Shown here: positions 13,895 through 21,914 of the stretch, one piece after another
Layout of the letters: each line of letters opens with the position of its first letter
Numbering within the stretch: position 1 is the first letter of the stretch
Assembly (NCBI GenBank): GCA_050248995.1
Contig: JBFWRI010000028.1
Location: 1-24,588 of the forward strand
DNA: 24,588 nt
Reading direction: 5' to 3'
Source of the DNA: JBFWRI01 sp050248995
GTDB taxonomy: Bacteria > Pseudomonadota > Alphaproteobacteria > JAIXQD01
Notes under the pieces: generated by a model
The model's input: the letters and a program-made list of their open reading frames with translations, nothing else
What the model was told of the DNA's origin: nothing
The model's database searches: none
Made by a program: the position numbers and the translations under genes

Positions 13895-14677
13895 ATGTCA
13901 TTGCCTGCTGTTGAGCCACGCCATCCACCGGCCTATGATTTCTGCCGGCATCTGGGCGCGACGGCCGCGTTTGGCTGGCTTGCCGCAGGTTGGCGCGACT
14001 TCAGCATTCAGCCGCTTGCCAGTATCCTTTATGGTTTGCTGGTCACGCTCATTTCCGTCGGCGCTGTCTGGGGACTGTTTGCCCTCAAACTCGACTATAT
14101 CCTGTTTCCGGCTCTGGCGGGTTTTATGGTGGTTGGGCCCTTTGTCGCTATTGGCCTTTACGAAAAGAGCCGCTGCATTGAAGCAGGCGAGCCAGTGACA
14201 TTTTTCCGCATGGTCTTTGTGAGCCCGCGCGCTGGCGGGCAAGTCATTTTTGCGGGCGTGCTTCTTGCGCTGCTTATGCTGCTGTGGATGCGCGCTGCTG
14301 TTATCATCTATGCCCTCTTTTTTGGTGTGCGTGCTTTTCCGGGCCTTGACCACATCGTCGGCATGTTGCTGACCACGCCTGCAGGCTGGTGGATGCTTGG
14401 CGTCGGGACTGCTGTCGGCGGGCTGTTTGCGGCTTTCGCTTTTGCGATCAGCGTTCTGGCAATTCCCATGATGTTGGCCGAGCGTGTTGATGCCCTCACC
14501 GCGATGGGCACAAGTATGGCGCGTGTCTGGGCCAACCGCCCTGTCATGATTATGTGGGGCGTGATCGTGCTGACACTAATGGTATTCAGTCTGGCGACGG
14601 GATTTCTTGGTCTCATTATAGTGTTTCCGGTACTGGGTCATGGCGTCTGGCATGCCTATCGCGCTCTTACAGCCTGA
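13895..14677 (+). CDS. DUF2189-type integral membrane protein
   Basis: This 260-residue protein has about six membrane helices. It shows the DUF2189 pattern GWRDFSIQPLASILYGLLVTL, the segment VVGPFVAIGLYEKSR and, near the end, AFAISVLAIPMMLAERVD. Function is unknown, but such genes recur beside respiratory oxidases. The start is strongly supported by AGGAGAAACCG directly before ATG. It is co-transcribed with ccoP upstream and overlaps the copper-ATPase gene downstream by 38 bases. A role in oxidase assembly or heme/copper supply is possible by context only. Confidence 0.87.
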   Translation: MSLPAVEPRHPPAYDFCRHLGATAAFGWLAAGWRDFSIQPLASILYGLLVTLISVGAVWGLFALKLDYILFPALAGFMVVGPFVAIGLYEKSRCIEAGEPVTFFRMVFVSPRAGGQVIFAGVLLALLMLLWMRAAVIIYALFFGVRAFPGLDHIVGMLLTTPAGWWMLGVGTAVGGLFAAFAFAISVLAIPMMLAERVDALTAMGTSMARVWANRPVMIMWGVIVLTLMVFSLATGFLGLIIVFPVLGHGVWHAYRALTA

Positions 14678-16871
14678 GCCGGTTCTTTCAGGCAGCGATA
14701 CAGATCGCGCCTCTGCCGAATTGCTGCTGGCAAGTACCTCGGCGGGGCCGGACGCGCATGAGATAAATCTGGTTGTTCCCGAGATTCATTGTGCTGCGTG
14801 CATTGCCCGTATCGAGCGCGCTCTTGCAGCGCTGCCCGGCATAAACAGGGCGCGTGTCAATCTTTCGACGCGGCGCGTTTATGTGAGCTGGGCTGGCCCG
14901 GATGTGCCGCCCGTTTTGGAGACCTTGGCCCGCCTCGGCTTCAGCGCTCATACACAGGCAGATACATTGACAGAGGGCGAGGCACAACGCGGCGAACTTG
15001 TTCGGGCGCTCGCCGTTGCAGGTTTTGCGTCGATGAATATCATGTTGCTCTCTGTTGCTATATGGTCCGGGGCATCAGAGCAGGCACGCCAGCTGTTTCA
15101 CTGGCTGTCGGCTCTCATCGCGCTGCCGACGCTTGTCTATTCCGGGCGCCCGTTTTTCAGGTCGGCATGGCGTGTGTTGCGGCGCGGACAGACAAATATG
15201 GATGTGCCTATATCAATCGGGGTTCTGACAGCTTTTGGTCTTAGTATTTACGAAACAGTGACTCAGGGATCTCACGCCTACTTTGATGCAGCTGTTATGC
15301 TTCTGTTTTTCCTGCTTGTCGGGCGCACGCTGGATCATGTGATGCGCGGAAAAGCACGCATGGCTGTACAAGGTCTTGCGCGCCTTGCGACGCGCGGCGC
15401 CACGGTTATCAGAGATGATGGTGCGCAGCAGTATCTTTCTGTCGAACGGATTGTTCCCGGCATGACGTTGCTTATTGCTGCAGGAGAACGTGTGCCTGTT
15501 AATGCCCGAGTGCTGGCAGGGACGTCAGAGGCCGATGTTTCACTTCTGACCGGCGAGAGCGCGCCGGAAACTTTGCGTCCCGGCGACAGCGTGTGGGCTG
15601 GAACCCTTAACACGTTGGCCCCTTTGACAGTTGAGGTGGTGGCGGCTGCCCGGGATTCCTTCCTTGCCGAGATGCTGCGCATGCTGGAAGCAGCTGAAGA
15701 GGGGCGGTCCACTTACCGCCGGATTGCGGACCGCGCGGCACGTCTTTACGCACCCGTTGTTCATCTGACAGCGCTTATTACGCTAATGGGGTGGTGGATA
15801 TCGAGCGGCGATATTCATCATGCAATCACGACAGCTGTTGCCGTTCTGATTATTACCTGTCCCTGTGCGTTGGGGCTTGCCGTTCCCATGGTTCATGTGG
15901 TGGCGGCTCAGCGCCTGTTTTCATCAGGCGTCATGGTTAAAGACGGGGGAGCGCTTGAGCGCCTGGCTGAAGTAGACTCCATTATCTTTGATAAAACTGG
16001 TACATTGACCATGCCTGAAACAGCGCTCGCATCCGCTGATGCGGCGAATGAAAAAGATATTGCACTGGCCGCTACGCTTGCACGGCACTCCCTTCACCCT
16101 TACGCCAGTGCGATAGCGCGTGGTGTTCCGGCAGATGATTCCGGGCCGTATGAACGAATACGTGAAAATCCAGGCGCCGGCATCGAGGGCTGGAGAGATG
16201 GTGTGTGCTATCGTCTGGGGCGGGCGGCCTGGGCACAGAATATGGAGACCCTGGGGGAAGATGATGGAGCCATCTTGTTTACAGGGAACGGGAAATGTCT
16301 CGCACGCTTTCGCTTTGAGAGTAATTTGCGGCCAGAGACCGAAGCGGCCATCCAGTCTCTCAGACAAGTCGGATTCAGTATCGAGATACTCTCCGGGGAC
16401 CACGACCAGCCTGTCAGAGCTCTTGCCGAATCTTTGGGTATTCCATATCGCGCCCGGGTAAGCCCGGCAGAAAAGGTTGCCCATATAACTGCGCGAGTGG
16501 CGGCCGGAGAAAGACCCCTTATGGTGGGCGACGGCCTTAACGATGCGCCTGCGCTGGTGGCGGCGCACGCATCAATGGCGCCGGCAACTGCTGCAGACAT
16601 AGGGCGGAATGCTGCTGACTTTGTTTTTCTTCATGCTGGCCTGATGGCTGTGCCTAACACTATTCGTACAGCGCGCCGTGCCGCCGCCCTCGTGCGTCAG
16701 AATATCGCCATGGCGGTCATATATAATATTCTGGCCGTACCGGTGGCGATTGCCGGATATGTAACACCGCTCGTGGCGGCGATAGCCATGTCGGCATCAT
16801 CCATACTTGTGGTTGCAAACGCGCTTCGGCTTGGTTTTCCACGCTCTGGAAAGGCAGGAAAAAATGGATGA
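14640..16871 (+). CDS. ccoI: Copper-type P1B ATPase for cbb3 assembly
   Basis: This 743-residue P-type ATPase corresponds to CcoI/FixI. It exports Cu(I) for insertion into the oxidase. Domains in order: a heavy-metal-associated domain (about 42-105) with CAAC at 51-54, eight membrane helices, the actuator motif LLTGES, the metal-site CPC (407-409, CPCALGL), the phosphorylation site DKTGTLT (D451), and the hinge GDGLNDAP (D631). It begins inside the DUF2189 gene, so the two are translationally coupled. ATG 14652 is an alternative start, and neither has a clear ribosome binding site. Its end overlaps ccoS by eight bases. All catalytic residues are intact. Confidence 0.95.
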   Translation: MASGMPIALLQPEPVLSGSDTDRASAELLLASTSAGPDAHEINLVVPEIHCAACIARIERALAALPGINRARVNLSTRRVYVSWAGPDVPPVLETLARLGFSAHTQADTLTEGEAQRGELVRALAVAGFASMNIMLLSVAIWSGASEQARQLFHWLSALIALPTLVYSGRPFFRSAWRVLRRGQTNMDVPISIGVLTAFGLSIYETVTQGSHAYFDAAVMLLFFLLVGRTLDHVMRGKARMAVQGLARLATRGATVIRDDGAQQYLSVERIVPGMTLLIAAGERVPVNARVLAGTSEADVSLLTGESAPETLRPGDSVWAGTLNTLAPLTVEVVAAARDSFLAEMLRMLEAAEEGRSTYRRIADRAARLYAPVVHLTALITLMGWWISSGDIHHAITTAVAVLIITCPCALGLAVPMVHVVAAQRLFSSGVMVKDGGALERLAEVDSIIFDKTGTLTMPETALASADAANEKDIALAATLARHSLHPYASAIARGVPADDSGPYERIRENPGAGIEGWRDGVCYRLGRAAWAQNMETLGEDDGAILFTGNGKCLARFRFESNLRPETEAAIQSLRQVGFSIEILSGDHDQPVRALAESLGIPYRARVSPAEKVAHITARVAAGERPLMVGDGLNDAPALVAAHASMAPATAADIGRNAADFVFLHAGLMAVPNTIRTARRAAALVRQNIAMAVIYNILAVPVAIAGYVTPLVAAIAMSASSILVVANALRLGFPRSGKAGKNG

Positions 16872-17034
16872 CTTTTTCTTCCTGATTCCTATCGCTATTG
16901 GTCTTGGCCTTGTCGGCCTGGCAGCTTTTATGTGGTCAATGAAAACCGGCCAATATGAGGACCTGGACGGGGCGGCCGCACGCATTCTTATTGACGATAG
17001 CATCCATAAGGACGACCAGCACAAAAACCTATAG
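16864..17034 (+). CDS. ccoS: cbb3 oxidase maturation protein CcoS/FixS
   Basis: This 56-residue protein has one membrane helix (about 4-24) followed by MKTGQYEDLDGAAARIL, the recognisable CcoS signature. It is needed for incorporation of heme b and copper into CcoN. ATG 16864 overlaps the end of the copper ATPase gene by eight bases. It is the last gene of the oxidase operon. No clear terminator was seen in the 180 bases before the next gene. Confidence 0.93.
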   Translation: MDDFFFLIPIAIGLGLVGLAAFMWSMKTGQYEDLDGAAARILIDDSIHKDDQHKNL

Positions 17035-17213
17035 TCTGACGGCCCCGGTTCCCGCGCGGCGCTTCTTTGCAAGCGGCAACGCCTGCGTCGTGAAGCTGGC
17101 GCTCATCCATTTGTAATCAGCAGGTCATATTGAATTGTTGGGTTATTGGGGTGAGAAGAGACGGCAGAAATTATCAATCTTGCCGAGTTTCATTCGCGGG
17201 AGTTTTATAGGTT

Positions 17214-18494
17214 ATGGCTGACGGAACTTCGACTGCACATATCCTTGAACCTAAAATCATCGCTGTTATCCGTAACGGCTATAATAAAAGCATGCTGCGG
17301 CATGACATACTAGCTGGCCTTACAGTCGCGATCGTCGCGCTTCCACTTTCGATGGCGATTGCGGTGGCATCGGGTGTTGCTCCCGAGCGTGGCTTGTTTA
17401 CCGCTATCATCGGCGGTTTTATCGTTTCTGTTCTTAGCGGCAGCCGTTTTCAGATTGGCGGCCCTGCCGGGGCGTTCATTGTTCTTGTGGCATCCGCAGT
17501 CGCCGAGCATGGCATTGGCGGGCTTCTGACTGCCGTACTGCTGTCAGGTGTTCTTTTAACGCTTCTTGGTATTTTCCGCATCGGCTCTCTTGTCCGCCAC
17601 ATTCCCCATGCCGTGACTATCGGCTTCACTGCCGGCATTGCTGCGGTGATAGCGGTGAGCCAGATCAAGGATTTGACAGGCATAAAGCTGTCTGTGCCGG
17701 AACCCGCGGCTGTTATCCCAAAGATTCAGGTGCTGGCGTTAAACTTTTCCAGTGCGAATGGCGCTGCGCTAGCCATCGGCATACTGACAATTCTGATTAT
17801 CGCACTGCTAAAACGTTATCGTCCTTCGTGGCCCGGCATGCTGGCCGCCGTTGTCATTGGTTCAGCCCTTACAGCCTTGATGCACCTGCCCATTGAAACC
17901 ATCGCATCACGCTTTGGCGGCATCCCGCGCATGCTGCCTTCGCCGGAACTGCCGGCACTCTCGTGGGAAAGTATCGTGGCAGTACTGCCGGTTACGCTCT
18001 CTTTCACATTGCTGGGGGCCATTGAAAGTCTGCTGTCTGCCAAAGTTGCAGACAGCATGACAGGGCGTAAACACCGCTCGAATATGGAGCTGATTGGACA
18101 AGGCCTTGCCAATGTCGCTTCCGCATGTTTTGGCGGCATTAACGTCACCGGCACCATAGCGCGTACAGCCACCAATATCCGTGCCGGCGGGAAGACCCCG
18201 GTTTCCGGCATGCTGCATGCGCTGTTTCTGCTTGGATTCATGTTTGTTGCGGCACCGCTTGCTGGCTATATCCCGCTGGCCGCATTGGCGGGAGTGCTGC
18301 TTATGGTTTGCTGGACCATGACCGAAAAGAAAGAGATACGGGATCTTCTAAAGCGCTGGCCAACGGCCTTGGTTTTGCTGGTTACCTTTGGCGCAACGCT
18401 TTTGAAGGATTTGACGCTGGGCATCATTCTTGGATGCTGCGTCGCGGCTGTGCTCAGCTTTTTACGGCGCCCGGTTTCTGAAGAAGGTAGTTAG
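17214..18494 (+). CDS. SulP-family inorganic anion transporter without STAS domain
   Basis: This is a 426-residue membrane transporter. It has the SulP start (LRHDILAGLTVAIVALPLSMAIAVASG), the signature GGPAGAFIVLVA, and the segment ESLLSAKVADSMTGRKHRSNMELIGQGLANVAS with GGINVTGTIARTATN. Known SulP proteins carry sulfate, bicarbonate or other anions. They usually continue for another 100 or more residues into a cytoplasmic STAS domain. This one ends soon after the last helix (SFLRRPVSEEGS), so the STAS domain is absent. The start has GGGAG upstream. It may have its own promoter in 17035-17213. The substrate is not deducible. Confidence 0.92.
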   Translation: MADGTSTAHILEPKIIAVIRNGYNKSMLRHDILAGLTVAIVALPLSMAIAVASGVAPERGLFTAIIGGFIVSVLSGSRFQIGGPAGAFIVLVASAVAEHGIGGLLTAVLLSGVLLTLLGIFRIGSLVRHIPHAVTIGFTAGIAAVIAVSQIKDLTGIKLSVPEPAAVIPKIQVLALNFSSANGAALAIGILTILIIALLKRYRPSWPGMLAAVVIGSALTALMHLPIETIASRFGGIPRMLPSPELPALSWESIVAVLPVTLSFTLLGAIESLLSAKVADSMTGRKHRSNMELIGQGLANVASACFGGINVTGTIARTATNIRAGGKTPVSGMLHALFLLGFMFVAAPLAGYIPLAALAGVLLMVCWTMTEKKEIRDLLKRWPTALVLLVTFGATLLKDLTLGIILGCCVAAVLSFLRRPVSEEGS

Positions 18495-18533
18495 GAGAGC
18501 CGGTTTTCCTGGTGCCGCTGAAGACCGCCAACC

Positions 18534-18761
18534 CTAGCTTTTCCATTTAATCTGAAACTCGATCTCTGTTTCGTCTCCGTCACGCTCATGCTCGATGTTT
18601 ACTATCGCATCCTGTGGAACAGTAATGCGCTCGCCGGCGATTTGAATGGTAAAGCGACCGTTGCTTTCCAGATTGTCGGCCAGACGGCGCAGCTTATCGA
18701 TGAACTGTGATTTGCTGTAGGTTTTCTCGATGTCACGGTTCTTTGACTTTCGCTTCTTCAT
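18534..18761 (-). CDS. Amphi-Trp domain protein
   Basis: This 75-residue protein fits the amphi-Trp domain: a basic start (MKKRKSKNRDIEKTYSKSQ), the helix FIDKLRRLADNLESNG, strands FTIQIAGERITVP, and a final acidic strand ETEIEFQIKWKS with the terminal Trp. Function is unknown. Such proteins recur beside stress and respiratory genes. It follows the CBS-pair gene by 53 bases on the same strand, so it probably belongs to the Usp-CBS operon. It converges on the SulP gene 39 bases away. The ribosome binding site is weak. Confidence 0.85.
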   Translation of the reverse strand: MKKRKSKNRDIEKTYSKSQFIDKLRRLADNLESNGRFTIQIAGERITVPQDAIVNIEHERDGDETEIEFQIKWKS

Positions 18762-18814
18762 GCGACTTAATCCACTTCTTTTATCGGTTCTGAAGCGGTA
18801 AGTTTTATTGCAGA

Positions 18815-19234
18815 TCAGGCGTACTTGTAAAGATGGTGCATTACCTCGTCGTTGACAGCATTGCTATCCGTGCACTTTACAATGTCGGTGACGGATAGAA
18901 CGCCAACTACCTGATGATCGCGATCCAAGACAACTAGCCGGCGAATATCGTTCTGGCTCATCAGGTCGGCAGCATGTTCGATGCTTTCATCCTCAAAACA
19001 GGTAATGACTGCTGTCGTCATAATATTTTGTACGGGCGTTTCATCAGGGTCGTACCCTGCGGCAAGGCCATAGATAATGATATCGCGATCGGTCAATATA
19101 CCCTCTGGTTTTTTGCGCCCAACAACCATGGACCCGCAGGCACATTCTTTCATGTGCCGCGCTGCTTCACGCAGCGTACTGCTGGGGTCAATCAGGCGGG
19201 GTTGGGATGTCATAAGCTCATTTACGGTTATCAT
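18815..19234 (-). CDS. CBS-pair protein
   Basis: This is a 139-residue protein made almost only of two CBS motifs: about 4-60 (VNELMTSQPRLIDPSSTLREAARHM, then GILTDRDI) and about 67-122 (VQNIMTTAVITCFEDESIEHAADLM, then GVLSVTDIV). Such stand-alone pairs bind adenine nucleotides such as AMP, ATP or NAD and act as energy sensors or regulators. The start at 19234 is chosen for AAAGGAAAG close upstream. An in-frame extension to 19315 overlaps the usp gene and lacks support. It follows the usp gene by 17 bases, in one transcript. Confidence 0.92.
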   Translation of the reverse strand: MITVNELMTSQPRLIDPSSTLREAARHMKECACGSMVVGRKKPEGILTDRDIIIYGLAAGYDPDETPVQNIMTTAVITCFEDESIEHAADLMSQNDIRRLVVLDRDHQVVGVLSVTDIVKCTDSNAVNDEVMHHLYKYA

Positions 19235-19251
19235 GGTCTTTCCTTTCGTTC

Positions 19252-20124
19252 TTAATGAGAAAGCAGCAAAGGAGTCCGGGTGTGCGACAGCATATAATCG
19301 GTCACACCACCCCAAAGCATTTCACCAAGGCGACTATGGTGGTAAGCCCCCATGATAAAGATGTCGGCTTTAAGCTTAAGGGCCTTGGCCCGCAGGGCCT
19401 CGCCAATGTTGCGATCTTTGCAATGCAGGATATGGCTTTTTGGCACAAACCCATGCAGCCGCAGATAGTCTTCCAGTTCTTTCGTGTTGATGTTCTTTCC
19501 ATGCTCGACGACAGAAAGAATATGGATTTCACTTCCGGCTCTTATCAGCGGCAGGCTGTTGTACAGGGCGCGTGATGCTTCCAACGTTCCGTCCCATGCA
19601 AGGCATATACACCGCCACAATAGCGGTGTGTCTTTCTTGTTCTTGGGAATATACAAAACCGGCCGATCAGTCTGTATCAGGCTTACGGTAAGGGCGTGGT
19701 TATACAGTGCCTCATCATCAACACACCCCTGACCAACAACAATAACATCGCTGACAGAAGAAAAGCGCCTCAGAAAGTGGTCCATTGATCCAACAACGGG
19801 TTGAAACTTGGCAAACGCCATCGGACGCAGCGATATGCGGCTGCGCAGCGGAACCAGCTTTTGACCTGCAAGCTTTGCAATGCTCTTTTCAGCAGTCTTG
19901 CGCTTTGCGGCGTAGCTTTTTTCGGCTTCTTTAAGCAGGGTGGTGTAGGTCGCCGTCGAAAAAGCATCGAACCCATTGATATATGTGTCCGCAGCCGGGT
20001 CGGGCGTGACATGCAGAAACCGCACGCCAGCCAGATGGTCCTCGGCTAACTGCAGGGCTGCCCTGACGGCTGCAAGTTCATTTTCATTGCCTTGATACGG
20101 GCATAAAATCGACTTAACGGTCAT
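19252..20124 (-). CDS. Tandem universal stress protein (UspA family)
   Basis: This 290-residue protein has two Usp-type halves. The first (1-160) begins KSILCPYQGNENELAA and is diverged. The second (about 170-290) has CLAWDGTLEASRAL and ends with IMGAYHHSRLGEMLWGGVTDYMLSHTRTPLLLSH, the GxxxxSRxxE...GG(V/S)T signature linked to ATP binding. The start at 20124 is supported by AAAGGA eight bases upstream. The frame back to 20160 has no such signal. It is the first gene of a usp-CBS-amphi-Trp operon. An FNR-type palindrome (20188-20201) lies about 65 bases upstream, in agreement with oxygen-limited induction of many usp genes. Confidence 0.92.
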   Translation of the reverse strand: MTVKSILCPYQGNENELAAVRAALQLAEDHLAGVRFLHVTPDPAADTYINGFDAFSTATYTTLLKEAEKSYAAKRKTAEKSIAKLAGQKLVPLRSRISLRPMAFAKFQPVVGSMDHFLRRFSSVSDVIVVGQGCVDDEALYNHALTVSLIQTDRPVLYIPKNKKDTPLLWRCICLAWDGTLEASRALYNSLPLIRAGSEIHILSVVEHGKNINTKELEDYLRLHGFVPKSHILHCKDRNIGEALRAKALKLKADIFIMGAYHHSRLGEMLWGGVTDYMLSHTRTPLLLSH

Positions 20125-20187
20125 ACGGAAATCCTTTTCACTTATTTCCTCTCCGACCAAAGTAATGCCGTCCCTCTTATGGGTAAT

Positions 20188-20201
20188 TGATTGTAGTCAA
20201 C
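20188..20201. promoter_or_regulatory. FNR/FixK-type palindrome between the usp and tiny membrane genes
   Basis: TTGATtgtaGTCAA has centre 20194.5. It could drive the minus-strand usp operon, but the -10 there is weak (ATTACT or TTACTT near 20160-20166). It could also drive the plus strand, where TAGACT at 20223-20228 is correctly spaced. Direction cannot be settled from sequence. Confidence 0.65.
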
Positions 20202-20243
20202 TTTGCCGGACGTCCCATTTTTTAGACTGAAAGCACGCCTTGC

Positions 20244-20285
20244 TTGACCGGGGTCAAAGGAACCAGGCGGTAAGGGTTTTATACT
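20244..20285 (+). promoter_or_regulatory. FNR/FixK-type class II promoter of the tiny membrane gene
   Basis: TTGACcgggGTCAA (20244-20257, centre 20250.5) is followed by a -10 hexamer TATACT (20280-20285), 29.5 bases from the centre. The predicted start is near 20292, and the gene begins at 20313. The same geometry occurs at 5931-5972 and 9996-10036. Confidence 0.78.
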
Positions 20286-20312
20286 CGAGCTACATCAGCA
20301 AGGAGTTTGAGC

Positions 20313-20504
20313 ATGCGCGCCCTTTCTTTACACTCAAGCGAGCCAATTGGCTTCGTGCTTGGTGACGCCTTGATAGGGCTGCTTTTAACGCTATTTTTGA
20401 CGCTTATCGCCGGCACCTATGTAATGGCCTCAAGTCCGACCCAAAGTGAAGGCCTTAAGCCAGCTATTGTAGATATGGGCAGTTACCAGATTGAAATTGA
20501 CTAA
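20313..20504 (+). CDS. Tiny single-span membrane protein with SYQIEI tail (copy B)
   Basis: This is a 63-residue paralogue of the product at 6626-6811. It has SSEPIG near the start, one membrane helix (about 20-40, LLLTLFLTLIAGTYVMASS), and a tail LKPAIVDMGSYQIEID. AAGGAG lies six bases before the ATG. It has an FNR-type promoter upstream and another palindrome five bases after the stop. That second site probably feeds the RNase operon. The two copies flank different stress operons, so the family may be a general part of the low-oxygen response. Function is unknown. Confidence 0.85.
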   Translation: MRALSLHSSEPIGFVLGDALIGLLLTLFLTLIAGTYVMASSPTQSEGLKPAIVDMGSYQIEID

Positions 20505-20508
20505 TGGT

Positions 20509-20522
20509 TTGATTGCAATCAA
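20509..20522 (+). promoter_or_regulatory. FNR/FixK-type palindrome before the RNase-phosphorylase operon
   Basis: Perfect TTGATtgcaATCAA, centre 20515.5. With class II spacing the transcript would begin at about 20556-20557, that is at the ATG of the next gene. The -10 region (TACGGT, 20544-20549) is weak. The gene also has no ribosome binding site, which fits a leaderless mRNA or coupling from the upstream gene. Confidence 0.72.
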
Positions 20523-20555
20523 GGTGATGGGAATCCCCCCTGTTACGGTCTTTTT

Positions 20556-21914
20556 ATGAAAATTACATTTCTGGGCGCAACACAAACGGTAACCGGGTCA
20601 CGCTACCTTCTGGAAGAAGGAAAAGCGCGCATTCTGGTTGATTGTGGCTTGTTCCAGGGGTTTAAAGAGCTCCGGTTGCGGAACTGGGCCGCATTCCCGG
20701 TTAACCCTGCGTCAATCGATGCCGTTGTTCTTACCCACGCACATCTTGATCACAGCGGCTACTTGCCGCGGCTGATTAAAGAGGGTTTCCATGGGACGGT
20801 TTACTGTACGCACGGTACTTATGATCTCTGCAACATCCTGCTGCCCGACAGCGGGCATATTCAGGAAGAGGATGCCGAAAGCGCCAACCGGCATGGTTAC
20901 TCGCGCCATCACCCTGCGTTGCCCCTTTACACGGAAGAAGAGGCGCGTGTCGCGCTGTCTTACTTCAAACCCATGCCGTACGACGAGGCGTTCAGCGTCG
21001 GAAACGGCTTTGAATGTACCTTTTACCGTGCCGGGCATATTCTCGGAGCGTCGCTTGTGCATATCGCAGGGAAGAAAAAATCAGTAACATTCTCGGGTGA
21101 TGTCGGGCGCATGAATGACGCTGTCATGAAGGCTCCCGATTTACTTCCAGCCTGTGATGCTCTGGTTATCGAGTCAACATACGGTGACCGTCGGCACGAC
21201 AACGCCGACCCGGGCCGCCAGTTGTCGGAAATCATCAACCTTACTGTAGGTCGCGGCGGCACGGTTATTATACCGGCCTTTGCTGTGGGGCGTGTGCAAA
21301 GTATTCTGTACTATCTTTACAAGTTGAAGTCAGACGGAAGACTGGCGCGTGATCTGCCGGTCTATCTGGACAGCCCCATGTCCATCAGCGCAAGCGAACT
21401 CCTAAAAAGACATCTTGGGGACCATCGCCTACCGGCACCTTTATGCGCGGCTGTTTGTAACACCGCAACATATGTGCACACGCCGGATGAATCGCGCGCG
21501 TTAAGCCAGAACACAATGCCGAAAGTTATTATTTCGGCCAGCGGCATGGCAACAGGGGGCCGGGTTCTTCACCACCTGAAACATTATCTTGGCGACTGGC
21601 GCAACACGGTTCTTCTGGTCGGCCATCAGGTGGCGGGCACCCGCGGTGATCGGCTTATCCGTGGTGAAAAAGAAATTAAGATTCACGGTGCGTATTATCC
21701 GGTGCAGGCTGAAGTCAGAAAAATTGAATCCTTATCAGCCCATGCCGACTTTGAAGAACTGCTCGACTGGCTTGGTAAATCTCCCATACAGCCCGAAACC
21801 GTTTACGTTACACATGGCGAAGCATCCGCAGCGCAGGCGATGGGGCAAAAAATCAGGCAGCGGTTTTCGTGGCCCACATTCGTTCCCGACTTTCACGAAA
21901 CACGGAGTATCTGA
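20556..21914 (+). CDS. Beta-CASP metallo-beta-lactamase RNase
   Basis: This 452-residue protein belongs to the CPSF73/RNase J-related metallo-beta-lactamase family that cuts RNA. Metal-binding motifs are HAHLDH (61-66), H161 in AGHILG, D182 in SGDVGR, H396 in SAHAD and H420 in THGE. The beta-CASP part (about 200-370) includes IPAFAVGRVQ, ISASGMATGGR and a GHQ..GTRG segment, and the C-terminal RMMBL part is present. All metal ligands are intact. It is probably cytoplasmic and is the first gene of an operon. It overlaps the next gene (TGATG) by one base. No ribosome binding site was found at the ATG. Endo- versus exonuclease activity cannot be told. Confidence 0.93.
   Translation: MKITFLGATQTVTGSRYLLEEGKARILVDCGLFQGFKELRLRNWAAFPVNPASIDAVVLTHAHLDHSGYLPRLIKEGFHGTVYCTHGTYDLCNILLPDSGHIQEEDAESANRHGYSRHHPALPLYTEEEARVALSYFKPMPYDEAFSVGNGFECTFYRAGHILGASLVHIAGKKKSVTFSGDVGRMNDAVMKAPDLLPACDALVIESTYGDRRHDNADPGRQLSEIINLTVGRGGTVIIPAFAVGRVQSILYYLYKLKSDGRLARDLPVYLDSPMSISASELLKRHLGDHRLPAPLCAAVCNTATYVHTPDESRALSQNTMPKVIISASGMATGGRVLHHLKHYLGDWRNTVLLVGHQVAGTRGDRLIRGEKEIKIHGAYYPVQAEVRKIESLSAHADFEELLDWLGKSPIQPETVYVTHGEASAAQAMGQKIRQRFSWPTFVPDFHETRSI

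Noticed and set aside
2229..20239. The 11-mer GAAAGCACGCC occurs in the terminator stem at 2813 and again at about 20229
   Set aside because: The second copy has no partner arm and the flanks differ. It is most likely chance and not a mobile repeat.
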